DNA from: Janthinobacterium sp. 64
GTDB lineage: Bacteria > Pseudomonadota > Gammaproteobacteria > Burkholderiales > Burkholderiaceae_D
Assembly (NCBI RefSeq): GCF_002813325.1
Contig: NZ_PHUG01000001.1
Location: 5,945,386-6,009,385, forward strand
Reading direction: 5' to 3'
Length of the DNA: 64,000 nucleotides
Part shown: piece after piece, positions 24,700 to 35,995 of the stretch
Position numbering within the stretch: position 1 is the stretch's first letter
Layout: the number at the start of each line of letters is the position of its first letter
The notes under the pieces: model-generated
The model's input: only the letters and a program-made list of their open reading frames with translations
What the model was told of the DNA's origin: nothing
The model's database searches: none
Translations under genes and position numbers: made by a program

Positions 24700-25569
24700 A
24701 TGCAGCGCCGCCCCCTGCTCAAGTTTGCCGCCCTGTGGCCGTTGGGCGCGGCCGCCGCCAGCCCGTCGCCGCCGCTGCCGCTCGTGTATCCGCGCCACCA
24801 GGCACTCAATGATCCGCAGCAAGGCTATGTGACGGCCTTGCTGCAACTGGCGCTGGCGCGTTCGGGCCAGGCGTATGCGTTGCGCCGTTCCGAACTGCGC
24901 ATGGTGCAGACGCGCGCCATGCAGGAAATTGCCACGGCGTCGGGCAGCGTCGATGTCGTGTGGACGATGACGAGCCGCGCGCGCGAAACGCAGTTGCTGC
25001 CGGTACGCATCCCCATCGACCGCGGCCTGATCGGCTGGCGAGTGGCCCTGATCCACGCGCGCCAGCCGCAGTTGCTGCGGGGCGTGCGCAGCATCGCCGC
25101 GCTGGCGCGGCTGTCGGCTGGCCAGATGCGCGACTGGCCCGATTGCGCCATTCTGCAGGCGAATGGCTTGCGCCTCGATACCTCGAGCACCTACGAAGGC
25201 CTGTTCCAGCAACTGGCGGCGGGGCGCATCGATTACTTTCCCCGCTCCGTGATCGAGGCGCAAAGCGAGCTGGCCAGCCACGCGCAATTGCCGCTGGCGC
25301 TCGATGCCCACCTGGTCATCCGCTACCCGGCCGCGCTGTACTTCTTTGTCGGCAAGCACCGGCCGGAACTGGCGCGCCATATTGAAATCGGACTGGAAAC
25401 CATGCTGGCCGATGGCAGTTTTGCACAGCTGTTCCAGCGCCATTTCGGCCGTCTTGCGGATGGCCTGAAGCTGTCCCGGCGCCATGTGCTGGAACTGGCC
25501 AATCCTGACTTGCCGGAAGAGACGCCGCTGCTGCGCAAGGCACTTTGGTATCGTCCAAAACATTACTAA
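24700..25569 (+). CDS. Periplasmic solute-binding-like protein
   Basis: A 289-residue protein with a short signal-like N-terminus (MQRRPLLKFAALWPLGAAAA) and a type-II solute-binding fold. Family features include the lobe-linking pattern STYEGLFQQLAAGRIDYFPR and the C-terminal HIEIGLETMLADGSFAQLFQRHF. Similar proteins bind amino acids for ABC uptake or act as stand-alone sensors, but no permease genes follow. The ligand cannot be inferred. GGAGGGGCC precedes the ATG. Confidence 0.8.
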   Translation: MQRRPLLKFAALWPLGAAAASPSPPLPLVYPRHQALNDPQQGYVTALLQLALARSGQAYALRRSELRMVQTRAMQEIATASGSVDVVWTMTSRARETQLLPVRIPIDRGLIGWRVALIHARQPQLLRGVRSIAALARLSAGQMRDWPDCAILQANGLRLDTSSTYEGLFQQLAAGRIDYFPRSVIEAQSELASHAQLPLALDAHLVIRYPAALYFFVGKHRPELARHIEIGLETMLADGSFAQLFQRHFGRLADGLKLSRRHVLELANPDLPEETPLLRKALWYRPKHY

Positions 25570-25841
25570 TAGTTTTATTGCTCAGTGTCAAACAAGCGCT
25601 TCAATCGTGCGCAGGATGTTTGATAAAACGCAAGGCGAGTTCAACAGAACACCTGTTGACACTTGTAAATTTTTCGCCGAAGATAATTCCAGATTGCAAT
25701 ACTTTGCAACATCTTCCCAGCACAAGCGGTGATACGCAGGTGCCGTGCGGGATCCGTGCGCCCGTTCAACAGCCAGCCGCCGCCAGCCGCCGAACGCTCT
25801 GTCCCCTTGTAACCAGCCGTAATCTTTTCGAAGGTTCGTCC

Positions 25842-27524
25842 ATGCTCGATTCGATCACGTCGGTATTGCACCAGGTGCCGGAACTGGCCCTGTTCCTGGC
25901 CCTGGCCCTGGGCTATGCGCTAGGGCAGATACGCTTCGGCCCCATCCAGCTGGGCGGCGTGTGCGGCACCCTGATCGCCGCGCTGCTGATCGGCCAGCTG
26001 GGCATCACGCTGGATGCCAGCGTCAAGAACGTCTTTTTCATGCTGTTCATCTTTGCCCTCGGCTATGCGGGCGGTCCCCAGTTCTTTGCCAACCTGAATG
26101 CCAAGGGCTTGCGCTTGGGGATACTCTGCGTGATCGAAGTGGTGGTGGTGCTGGCGCTGGTGCTGCTGGCCACGCGTTTCCTGGGCCTGGACCAGGGCAC
26201 GGCGGCCGGCATGATGGCGGGCGCGGCGACGGAATCGGCCGTCGTCGGCACGGCCACGGATGCCATCTCGAAGCTGGCGCTGCCGGCCGCCCGCATCGCC
26301 GAGCTGCAGGCCAACGTGGTCACCGCGTATTCCATCACCTACATCTTCGGCCTGATCGCCATCGTCATCGTCACCAGCCAGATTTTCCCTCTCCTGCTGC
26401 GCGTCAACCTGCGCGAGGAAGCCGATAAATTGTGGGAAAAGATGGGCGGCGCCCAGACCGATGGCGACGGGCTGCAGGCCACGCCGGAAATGGTAGGCCG
26501 CGCCTACCGCATCAGCCGTGGCGCGGGACGCCGTCTCGACGCCTTGCAGCATATTTTCGCGGGCCGCGCCAGCATCACGCGCGTGCGCCGGCACGGCAAG
26601 GTATTGCCTCTGGAACCGGCACTGCGCCTGCGCGCCAATGACGAAGTACTGGTGATCGGCCACCGTCCCGCGCTGGTGGCGGCCGAAGCCATCCTGGGCG
26701 AGGAATTTGCCGACACGACGGGCTTGAATATGGCGGTTTCCGCCTTGGAAGTGGTGCTGCAGCAAGCTTCGCTGGTGGGCCAGCCGCTGCGCCAGCTGGC
26801 CTTGCCGTCCGGCGTGCACGTGGCGGCCGTCGTCCGTGGCGAGCACAGCATGCCACCGCTGCCCGACCTGACCCTGCAGCGCGACGACGTGCTGCGCCTG
26901 TACGGCACGACGGAAGGGCGCGAACTGAACACGGCGCTGGCCGCCATCGGCAAGCGCGTGCCGACGGGCGACCGCAGCAATATCGTCTACGCCAGCATCG
27001 GCATCGTGCTCGGTGTATATATCGGCGGCTTTACCGCCAAACTGGGCGGCATCCCGTTTTCGCTGGGCACGGGCGGCGGCGCCTTGCTGACGGGCCTCGT
27101 GTTCGGCTGGTACCAGGCACGAAAACCTGGCATGCCGGGCATCCACCCCAGCGCGCTCGACATGATGAAAGATATCGGCCTGGCCACCTTCATCGCTTGC
27201 GTGGGCCTGGCCTCGGGGCCGCAGGCGATCGATCTGATCCGCCAGTACGGCCTGTCGCTGCCGCTGATGGGCGTGCTGATCGCCGTCATCCCCGCCTCGC
27301 TGTCGTTGCTGGTGGGCCACTTTTTCCTCAAGCTGGAAGCGCCCGTGCTGCTGGGCGCCATCGCCGGCCAGCAGTGCAGCACACCGGCCCTGTCGGCCGT
27401 GCAGAACGCGGCCGGCAACTCGACGCCCTTGCTGGGCTACACGATTACGTATGCGATATCGAACGTGGTGCTGCCCCTGTTGGGGCCGCTCATCGTGGCC
27501 CTGGCGGGGTCGGTGCACGCATGA
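25842..27524 (+). CDS. Aspartate:alanine exchanger (AAE) family transporter, first copy
   Basis: An inner-membrane antiporter of the AAE family, 560 residues. Two membrane domains with the signature GGPQFFANL and ALGYAGGPQFF-type loops flank a central cytoplasmic part with two TrkA-C-like segments (about residues 205-370). It shares the whole architecture with the next gene, but the family-conserved FIYAVGYESGPQFF is FIFALGYAGGPQFF here. Because it precedes aspT and aspD, it probably exchanges aspartate, alanine or a related acid; specificity is not provable from sequence. The start follows AAGG. Confidence 0.88.
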   Translation: MLDSITSVLHQVPELALFLALALGYALGQIRFGPIQLGGVCGTLIAALLIGQLGITLDASVKNVFFMLFIFALGYAGGPQFFANLNAKGLRLGILCVIEVVVVLALVLLATRFLGLDQGTAAGMMAGAATESAVVGTATDAISKLALPAARIAELQANVVTAYSITYIFGLIAIVIVTSQIFPLLLRVNLREEADKLWEKMGGAQTDGDGLQATPEMVGRAYRISRGAGRRLDALQHIFAGRASITRVRRHGKVLPLEPALRLRANDEVLVIGHRPALVAAEAILGEEFADTTGLNMAVSALEVVLQQASLVGQPLRQLALPSGVHVAAVVRGEHSMPPLPDLTLQRDDVLRLYGTTEGRELNTALAAIGKRVPTGDRSNIVYASIGIVLGVYIGGFTAKLGGIPFSLGTGGGALLTGLVFGWYQARKPGMPGIHPSALDMMKDIGLATFIACVGLASGPQAIDLIRQYGLSLPLMGVLIAVIPASLSLLVGHFFLKLEAPVLLGAIAGQQCSTPALSAVQNAAGNSTPLLGYTITYAISNVVLPLLGPLIVALAGSVHA

Positions 27525-27580
27525 GCAGCCTGCAAGAGCACACGCAGTAAAGAATTCCTTCAACACGAAAGGCGGTCCGC

Positions 27581-29269
27581 ATGGAATGGTTGCATGAGTT
27601 ATTCAAGAAGTCGCCCGAAATTGCCTTGTTTCTCTCCCTGGCAGTGGGTTACTACATCGGCAAGATCAAGTTCGGCTCGTTTCAGCTGGGCGGGGTCGCC
27701 GGTTCACTGCTGGTGGCGGTCCTCGTCAGCCAGGTAGGCGTGGCCATCGATCCTGGTGTCAAGTCGGTGCTGTTCGCGCTGTTCATTTATGCGGTCGGCT
27801 ATGAAAGCGGGCCGCAGTTCTTCAATTCGCTGGGGCGCCAGTCGGTGCGCGAAATCATCCTGGCCGTGGTGCTGGCCGTGACGGCGCTGCTGACGGTGGT
27901 CATCATGGCCAAGGTCTTTGGCCTGGACAAGGGCCTGGCGGCCGGCGTGGCGGCGGGCGGCTTGACGCAGTCGGCCATCATCGGCACGGCCGGCGATGCG
28001 ATTACCAAGCTGGGCCTGGCGGCCGACGAGGTGGCGCGCCTGCAGGGCAACGTGGCCGTCGGCTATGCCGTGACGTATGTGTTCGGCTCGTTTGGCGCCA
28101 TCATCGTCTGCGTCAACATCTTGCCTAAGCTCATGGGTCGCACCATCCGCGAAGATGCGATCAAGGCGGAAACGGCGCTGCAGGCGGGCGTGCAGGTGCT
28201 GGGACCTGGCCAGACGCCGGCCGCGCCCGACTTGATCGGCCGCATCTACGACGTGGGTCCCGGTGCCGGACGCTCGGTGGCAGAGATCGAAAGCGCCCAT
28301 CCGAACACGGCCATTACCATCGAGCGCGTGAAACGCAATGGCCAGATCATCGACGTCAGCCCGGACCTGGTGCTGGCGGCCGACGATATCGTGCTGCTCG
28401 TGGGCCGGCGCGAAGCCATGCTCAGCGTGTCTTCCCAGCTGGGCAAGGAATTGCTGGCCGTCGAAGGCATGGAACTGGTGATGCAGCGCCGCGACATGGT
28501 GCTGACCAACAAGGATTACCACAACAAGACGGTGGGCGAAATCCGCAGCGCGACAGCGCCCGGCGTGCGCCACGGCATTTTTGTCGTGCAGCTGAGCCGC
28601 ATGGGCAAGATCTTGCCCATGCAATCGGAAACCGTCGTGCAGACGGGCGACGTGGTGACCATTTATGGCGCCGAGCAGGACGTCAAGCGCGTGGCGGCCG
28701 AAGTCGGTTACATGATCGTGCCAAGCGCCAAGACGGACTTCGTCTACATGGGCGCCGGCCTCGTCGTCGGCCTGCTCGTGGGCTTGCTGGTGGCGCGCAT
28801 CGGCTCGATTCCGCTGACCCTGGGCAGCGGCGGCGGCGTGCTGCTGTCGGGCCTGGTATTCGGCTGGTTCCGCGCCAAGCGCCAGACGTTCGGCTACATG
28901 CCTAGCGGCGCCGTGCAAATCTTGAAAGACTTGGGCCTGGCCGGCTTCGTTGCCGTCGTCGGCCTCACGTCCGGCCTGCAAGCCGTGCAAACCGTGCGCG
29001 AACACGGCCTGACCCTGTTCGGCGTCGGCGTGGTGGTCACCATTCTGCCGATGATTTTGACCATGCTGATCGGCCGCTACATTTTGCGCTATGACAACGT
29101 GGCCATCTTTGCGGGCGCCTTGTCCGGCTCGCGCAGCGCCAATCCCGCGTTCGGCGAAGTGCTGAACGCGGCGCAAAACTCGATTCCTACCGTACCGTTT
29201 GCCATTACATATGCCTTGGCCAACGTTTTCCTGACCTTGCTGGGGCCGCTGATCGTGGCCTTCGTTTGA
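27581..29269 (+). CDS. aspT: Aspartate-alanine antiporter AspT
   Basis: A 562-residue exchanger that imports L-aspartate(1-) and exports L-alanine. The sequence FIYAVGYESGPQFFNSLG, the central RCK/TrkA-C-like block (about residues 200-385), and the terminal membrane half with GSGGGVLLSGLVFGW and SGSRSANPAFGEVL are typical. Directly downstream is the aspartate 4-decarboxylase gene, the classical partner. Together they create an electrochemical proton gradient, because decarboxylation consumes a cytoplasmic proton and the exchange is electrogenic. Confidence 0.93.
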   Translation: MEWLHELFKKSPEIALFLSLAVGYYIGKIKFGSFQLGGVAGSLLVAVLVSQVGVAIDPGVKSVLFALFIYAVGYESGPQFFNSLGRQSVREIILAVVLAVTALLTVVIMAKVFGLDKGLAAGVAAGGLTQSAIIGTAGDAITKLGLAADEVARLQGNVAVGYAVTYVFGSFGAIIVCVNILPKLMGRTIREDAIKAETALQAGVQVLGPGQTPAAPDLIGRIYDVGPGAGRSVAEIESAHPNTAITIERVKRNGQIIDVSPDLVLAADDIVLLVGRREAMLSVSSQLGKELLAVEGMELVMQRRDMVLTNKDYHNKTVGEIRSATAPGVRHGIFVVQLSRMGKILPMQSETVVQTGDVVTIYGAEQDVKRVAAEVGYMIVPSAKTDFVYMGAGLVVGLLVGLLVARIGSIPLTLGSGGGVLLSGLVFGWFRAKRQTFGYMPSGAVQILKDLGLAGFVAVVGLTSGLQAVQTVREHGLTLFGVGVVVTILPMILTMLIGRYILRYDNVAIFAGALSGSRSANPAFGEVLNAAQNSIPTVPFAITYALANVFLTLLGPLIVAFV

Positions 29270-29303
29270 GTCTGCAAGAACCGTGCACATTGTCTGTCTA
29301 TAA

Positions 29304-30926
<1,623 letters not shown>

Positions 30927-30951
30927 TTAGTTTGCTAAAGGCTTGACCGCA

Positions 30952-30980
30952 ACGGGCGCCCCGCAAGAGGCGCCCGTTTT
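30952..30980 (+). terminator. Rho-independent terminator after aspD
   Basis: ACGGGCGCC (30952-30960) pairs with GGCGCCCGT (30969-30977) and is followed by a T run. Confidence 0.85.
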
Positions 30981-31103
30981 CACATGCCGGCCGCAGTAAG
31001 CAATAGTGCAGGCTGAAATGGACATCCGTGGATATAATTGCTATTGTGAAAGTATAAACATGGCAACCCCGTGCTTTCCCCTCATTCATTGACTGGACGC
31101 TAC

Positions 31104-32513
31104 ATGGGCAGATTGCAAGGACACTTATCATTATTGCTGGCGGGCGCGCTGGGCGCGGCCATGCCCGCGCTGGCGGAACCGCTGACATTGAACGAAGCGC
31201 TGCAGCAAGCGGCCAGGGCTTCGGGCGCCGTGCAGGGCGCCGCACTCGACGTGCGCGCAAAAACACTGAAGGCGGAAGCCTTGTCGAATATCGATGGTCC
31301 GTCCGTGGACTTGACGGCGTTTCGCGGCCGCCTGTCGACGGACTTGAGTATCGATACGAGCGGCCTGGCCGGCGTGGTGGGCGGCATCGAATCGGTGCTG
31401 CCGCCGATTCCCGGCTTGCCCACGCCGCACATTCCCAATTCCCTGAACCGCGAAGTGGTGACGGATCTGACCTCGTTCGGTTTGCTGGGCATGTGGCCCA
31501 TCTACACGGGCGGGCGCCTGGACGCCGTCAAGGGACTCGCATCGAGCCTGACTCTGGCCGCGCAGGCCGAGCGTACGGAAGCGGAAGAGCAGCTGGCCAC
31601 CCTGGTGGCGCAGCGCTATTTTCAGTTGCTGCTGGCGAAAAGAGTGGTGGCCGTGCGGGCCGAAGTGACGGCCGGCGTGACGCAGCACCAGCGCGACGCG
31701 GCCCGGCTGGAAAAGGGCGGCCTGATTTCGCGCGCGGAACGCTTGCGCGCCGACGTGGCCCTCGACAGCGCCCGCAGCGACGAAGCGCAGGCGCGCAGCG
31801 ACGAGGAAATCGCCCAGGTGGCGCTTGACCGTTTGCTTGCCGTCAGCACGCAAGTGCTGCCCAGCACGCCGCTGTTCGTCAACAGCTTGCCGGTCGGCAC
31901 CTTGCAATCGTTCATCAGCACGGGCATGCGCGAAAACGCGAACTGGAAAAAGATCGACAGCAAGCGCGTGCAGGCCGAGCAAGCCTTGAAGCTGCATGGC
32001 AAGGAATACGCGCCCACCGTGTTTGCCATCGGAAACTACAATTTGAACCGAGGCAACGAAAAACTCGTGCGCTCGAACTGGGCCATCGGCCTGGTCGTGT
32101 CCGTTCCCCTCGTGCACCGCATCAACACGGGCAAGATGATCGCCGCCGCCAAGCTCGACCAGGAGCGGGTGGAAGTGGTGGCGCGCCAGGCCGAGCGCGA
32201 CATTCCCACCCTGATCGAAAAGAACTGGCGCGCGCTGGAAAACGCCCGCATCCAGTACCTGTCCACGGCGTCGTCGGTGGAGCTGGCGCGCGAAAATATC
32301 CGCTTGCAAACAGTGGCCTTCCAGCAAGGGCAAGTGACGTCGCTGGAAGTGGTCGACGCGCGCCTGAACCTGGCCAAGGTCGAAACCCAGCGGGCGCAGA
32401 CTGCCTATCACTATGTGATGGGCCTGGCGCAATTGCTGGAAGCGACGGGCGAGTCGCAACGCCTGGGCAGCCTGGCCGCCGCGGCCGATATCCAATTACC
32501 TGTGGACAAATAA
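31104..32513 (+). CDS. TolC-family outer-membrane efflux protein
   Basis: An outer-membrane channel of the TolC type, 469 residues, with signal peptide MGRLQGHLSLLLAGALGAAM. The mature N-terminus LTLNEALQQAARASGAVQGAAL and the paired repeats LEKGGLISRAERLRADVAL and VAFQQGQVTSLEVVDARLNL mark the duplicated helical hairpins. The ATG at 31104 gives a normal signal peptide; a GTG at 31071 in frame would add 11 residues before it. A -10-like TATAAT lies at 31033-31038. Three exporter genes follow, starting two bases after the stop. Confidence 0.9.
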   Translation: MGRLQGHLSLLLAGALGAAMPALAEPLTLNEALQQAARASGAVQGAALDVRAKTLKAEALSNIDGPSVDLTAFRGRLSTDLSIDTSGLAGVVGGIESVLPPIPGLPTPHIPNSLNREVVTDLTSFGLLGMWPIYTGGRLDAVKGLASSLTLAAQAERTEAEEQLATLVAQRYFQLLLAKRVVAVRAEVTAGVTQHQRDAARLEKGGLISRAERLRADVALDSARSDEAQARSDEEIAQVALDRLLAVSTQVLPSTPLFVNSLPVGTLQSFISTGMRENANWKKIDSKRVQAEQALKLHGKEYAPTVFAIGNYNLNRGNEKLVRSNWAIGLVVSVPLVHRINTGKMIAAAKLDQERVEVVARQAERDIPTLIEKNWRALENARIQYLSTASSVELARENIRLQTVAFQQGQVTSLEVVDARLNLAKVETQRAQTAYHYVMGLAQLLEATGESQRLGSLAAAADIQLPVDK

Positions 32514-32515
32514 TA

Positions 32516-33490
32516 ATGAGTACTTCCAAAAAACCCTTGGCCATCGTCGCCGCCATCATCGTCCTCGGCTTCGTCGGCTGGGGCCTGTACCAGGCCTTCC
32601 AGCCGCAGCGCCTGCCTTTGCAGGGGCAGATGGATGCGCAGGAAGTCAATGTCTCGTCGAAAGTGCCGGGCAGGGTGGGCGAGCTGTACGTCAAGCTGGG
32701 CCAGACGGTGCCGAAAGGTGAGCTGCTGTTCCAGCTGACGAGTCCGGAAGTGGATGCGAAGATCGCGCAAGCGACGGCCGCTACACAAGCGGCCGAGGCC
32801 GTGGCGCAAAAGGCGCAAGCGGGGGCGCGTCCGGAAGAAGTCGCCGCGGCCAAAGCCAACTGGGAGCGGGCGCAAACGGGCGCCACCATCGCCAAAACCA
32901 CGTACACCCGCGTCAATAATATGTACGAGCAAGGCGTGATCGCCCAACAGAAACGCGACGAGGCGCAAGCGCAATGGCGCGCCGCCGAGCAGCTGGCGCA
33001 AGCGGCCCGCGCGCAATATGACATGGCGCAAAAGGGTGCCCGTCCGGAAGACAAGACGGCGGCCGCCGCCCAGGCGCGCCAGGTGGGGGCAGTGCTGACG
33101 GAAGCGCAGATCGCCCTGGCCGAGACGAAGATCGCCGCGCCCGTGGCGGGCCAGGTCAGCAAGATCCAGATACAGCCCGGTGAACTGGCGCCGCAAGGTT
33201 TCCCCGTGATTACCCTGGTGAACCTCGATGACGCCTGGGCCGTGCTGCAAGTGCGCGAAGATGAAATGGCCGCGTTTGCCATGGGCAGCACGCATACGGC
33301 CAACGTGCCGGCGCTGAAACAGCAGCTGAGTTTCAAGGTCAGTTCGGTCGCCGTGCTGCCGGATTTTGCCACGTGGCGCGCGGCCCGTCCGGGCGGCACG
33401 GATTTGCGCACGTTTGAAATCCGCCTGCGCCCCGCCATCAAGGTCGATGGCTTGCGTCCGGGCATGTCGGTCGTGTTTCCACCGCTCTGA
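32516..33490 (+). CDS. HlyD-family membrane fusion protein
   Basis: A periplasmic adaptor anchored by one N-terminal helix (LAIVAAIIVLGFVGWGLY). The lipoyl halves VNVSSKVPGRVGELYVKLGQ and IAAPVAGQVSKIQIQPGEL flank a long coiled-coil hairpin (about residues 80-195) with the repeated ARPEE segments (AGARPEEVAAAKANWERA and KGARPEDKTAAAAQA). It should bridge the inner-membrane permeases and the TolC-type protein encoded just upstream. Confidence 0.92.
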   Translation: MSTSKKPLAIVAAIIVLGFVGWGLYQAFQPQRLPLQGQMDAQEVNVSSKVPGRVGELYVKLGQTVPKGELLFQLTSPEVDAKIAQATAATQAAEAVAQKAQAGARPEEVAAAKANWERAQTGATIAKTTYTRVNNMYEQGVIAQQKRDEAQAQWRAAEQLAQAARAQYDMAQKGARPEDKTAAAAQARQVGAVLTEAQIALAETKIAAPVAGQVSKIQIQPGELAPQGFPVITLVNLDDAWAVLQVREDEMAAFAMGSTHTANVPALKQQLSFKVSSVAVLPDFATWRAARPGGTDLRTFEIRLRPAIKVDGLRPGMSVVFPPL

Positions 33491-33496
33491 TACGAG

Positions 33497-34678
33497 ATGA
33501 ACGACGCGGATAAAGGGCCGGTTTCAGCGCTGGCACGCGAGTGGACGCGGCTGCGCGGCGACTTCTGGGACTTCGGCATGCTCAGCTGGATTCCGGTGGT
33601 GCTGTGCGGCATGTTGTGGCTGGTGTTTTCCTCCGGCATCGCGCGCGACTTGCCCATCGTCGTCATCGACAACGACAATTCCACTTTGTCGCGCCAGCTG
33701 ACGCGCTGGCTCGACGCCTCGCCCGGTATCGAAGTGGCGGCGAAAGTGGCCTCCAGCGACGCAGCCCTGCACCGCTTGCGCGAACGCACGGCGTTTGGCT
33801 ATCTGCTCATCCCCAACGATTTCGAGCAGAAACTGCTGGGTGGCCGTCAAGCCACCGTGCAATGGCTGTACAACGCGCAGTTTTCTTCGCACGCGGGCGC
33901 TTTGCTGCGCGACGTGCGCACGGTCAGCACGACCTTGTCGGCCGGCATCGAGATGACGGCGCGCGCAAAAAAAGGCATGTCGGGCGTGCAGGCTGCCGCG
34001 CAGTTCGAACCGATACGCACGACCTTGAACAGTTTATACAATGAAAACACCAGCTATGAAGCGTTCCTGACTCTGGCCCTGATGCCGGCCATGCTGCAGA
34101 TTTTCATCGTCGTCGCCGTCGTCACTTCCATCGGGCGCGAGTTGCGCGACGGCACGGTGCCGCAATGGCTGGCCTCGGCCAACGGTAGCTGGCTGCGCGC
34201 CGTCGGCGCCAAGCTGCTGTTTCCCTTGCTTGCTTATGTTGCGCTGGCGCTGCTGTACCTGCTGTTCTTCAGCCTGGCGCGGGGCTGGGCCGTGGCGGGC
34301 AGCTTGCCGGCCTTGCTGCTGAGCATGCTGTTGCTGGTGCTGGCCTATTGCGGCCTGGCCACCTTGCTGATCGCCGCTACCTTGTCCCTGCGTCTGGCCC
34401 TGTCGGGCGCGGCATTTATTACCGCACCGGCCTTCGCGTTTGCGGGCCAGGCCTTTCCCTTGATGGCCATGCCGGCGCCAGCGCGCGCCTGGGCGCAAGC
34501 CTTGCCGCTCACGCATTATCTGCAATTGCAAACGAAATACTGGCTGGCCGGCGCGCCGTGGCGTTATGGCGTGCAGGAAATGCTGATTTTGGCCGGCTTT
34601 GCCATCGGCTGCGGCGCCGTGGGCGTGTTCCTGCTGGCGCGCCGCGCGAATGCGCCTGCCGCCTGGGGGCGCGCATGA
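33497..34678 (+). CDS. ABC-2-type transport permease, first copy
   Basis: An integral-membrane permease of 393 residues. One helix near residues 25-45 is followed by a periplasmic domain of about 140 residues (VVIDNDNSTLSRQLTRWLDA), then five C-terminal helices, the layout of YhhJ/YbhS-type ABC-2 permeases. It overlaps its paralog by four bases (ATGA). No ATP-binding subunit is encoded in this operon, so it may borrow one encoded elsewhere or be driven differently. Confidence 0.87.
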   Translation: MNDADKGPVSALAREWTRLRGDFWDFGMLSWIPVVLCGMLWLVFSSGIARDLPIVVIDNDNSTLSRQLTRWLDASPGIEVAAKVASSDAALHRLRERTAFGYLLIPNDFEQKLLGGRQATVQWLYNAQFSSHAGALLRDVRTVSTTLSAGIEMTARAKKGMSGVQAAAQFEPIRTTLNSLYNENTSYEAFLTLALMPAMLQIFIVVAVVTSIGRELRDGTVPQWLASANGSWLRAVGAKLLFPLLAYVALALLYLLFFSLARGWAVAGSLPALLLSMLLLVLAYCGLATLLIAATLSLRLALSGAAFITAPAFAFAGQAFPLMAMPAPARAWAQALPLTHYLQLQTKYWLAGAPWRYGVQEMLILAGFAIGCGAVGVFLLARRANAPAAWGRA

Positions 34679-35826
34679 TGTGGCCGGCCTTTCTCGCCAC
34701 CTGGCGCGCCATGCTGACGGACAAGGGCGCGCTGACCTTGCTGTTCATCGGCGGCATCATTTATTCCTTCTTTTATCCGCTGCCATACTCGACGGAAATC
34801 GTCCAGCGCGTGCCCGTGGCCGTCGTCGACCAGGACCGCAGCGCCATGTCGCGCCAGCTGACGCGCTTTGCCATGGCCCATCCATCCTTGCGAGTGATCG
34901 CCGTCACGCCGGACCTGCCCGTCGCGCAAGATTTATTGTGGCGCGACGAGGTCATGGGCGTCTTGATCCTGCCCGACGGCTTGCAGACGGACGTGCTGGC
35001 CGGGCGCGCCGCCCACGCGCAAGTGGCGGGCAACGGCTTGTATTTGATGCTCAACAAGGTGGCCTTAAACGGGCTGGCCGAAGTGGTGGGCACCGTGTCG
35101 GCCGGTATTGAATTGAAACGTTTGGGCGCGGGTACGCCATCGACCGTGCAGGCCAACCAGCAGCGCTCGCCCATTGTGTTTGACGCCGTACCCCTGTTTA
35201 ACGTCAAGGAAGGCTATGGCGCCTATGTCGTGCCGGGCGTGGCGACCTTGATCGTGCAGCAGACCTTGCTGATCGGCATGACCATGCTGTTCGGCACTTG
35301 GTACCAGCGCAAGAGTTTCCCCGTGGCCGGCAAGCGCACGGCGGATGGTTACATCGGCATGCTGCTGGCGTTTGCCTGCGTGGCCTTTTTGAACTGCTGC
35401 TATTTCTTCGGCTTCGTCTTCTGGTTCCAGGATTATCCCCGTGGCGGCAACTTCGGCGGCATGCTCTTGCTGCTGGTGCTGTTCTCGCTGGCGGAAGCGG
35501 CCTTCGGCATGCTGCTGGGCATGCTGTTCCGCACGCGCGAACGGGGCACGCAGCTGATGATCGCCACCTCGATGCCCGTGCTGTTCCTCGCTGGCCTGAC
35601 CTGGCCCGTGTCGTCCATGCCCGTCGTGCTGCAATGGCTGCGCTGGCTGCTGCCATCGACGGCCGGCATCCAGGGCTTTGTCGCACTGAACCAGATGGGC
35701 GCGTCCCTGTATGAAATCCGCCATGAAGTGGCGGGCTTGCTGGCCTTGCTCGTGGCCTGCGTGGCGCTGGGCTGGTGGCGCTGGCGCAAGATCGATGAAA
35801 CCGTTGTTGATTTGAACAAGGCGTAA
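34675..35826 (+). CDS. ABC-2-type transport permease, second copy
   Basis: A 383-residue paralog of the preceding gene, sharing VVDQDRSAMSRQLTRFAMA in the periplasmic domain and five C-terminal helices (LPVLFLAGLTWPVSSMP-type loop). The ATG at 34675 overlaps the upstream stop as ATGA. The two permeases probably form the heterodimer of a multidrug-type tripartite exporter with the adaptor and TolC-type proteins. Substrate unknown. Confidence 0.88.
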   Translation: MMWPAFLATWRAMLTDKGALTLLFIGGIIYSFFYPLPYSTEIVQRVPVAVVDQDRSAMSRQLTRFAMAHPSLRVIAVTPDLPVAQDLLWRDEVMGVLILPDGLQTDVLAGRAAHAQVAGNGLYLMLNKVALNGLAEVVGTVSAGIELKRLGAGTPSTVQANQQRSPIVFDAVPLFNVKEGYGAYVVPGVATLIVQQTLLIGMTMLFGTWYQRKSFPVAGKRTADGYIGMLLAFACVAFLNCCYFFGFVFWFQDYPRGGNFGGMLLLLVLFSLAEAAFGMLLGMLFRTRERGTQLMIATSMPVLFLAGLTWPVSSMPVVLQWLRWLLPSTAGIQGFVALNQMGASLYEIRHEVAGLLALLVACVALGWWRWRKIDETVVDLNKA

Positions 35827-35874
35827 TGTGGCCGATATGTAATAATTTCGTTTCCACATTAAATAACAACGCCT

Positions 35875-35979
35875 GACAAAACCGTAGCGAGCGGAAGGGA
35901 GTTGCGGCCGAGAAGCGCAACTGTACGAATGTACAGTGAGCATCGCAGGCCGTAAATACCGACGCGCAGTAGGTTTTGA
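35875..35979. repeat. Dispersed ~105-bp palindromic repeat, copy 1
   Basis: This segment, between the exporter and the moxR-like gene, is closely similar in reverse complement to 59113-59219. It contains a hairpin ACTGTAC-GAAT-GTACAGT (35920-35937) and imperfect terminal inverted ends around CAAAACC and GGTTTTG. No coding function is apparent. The moxR-type gene starts 17 bases later. Confidence 0.75.
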
Positions 35980-35995
35980 CAAGCGTTAGCCAATC

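Noticed and set aside
25656-25687. Promoter TTGACA with GATAAT before the aspartate exchange genes
   Set aside because: The spacing is about 20 bases, too long for a confident call, so it was not listed as a feature.
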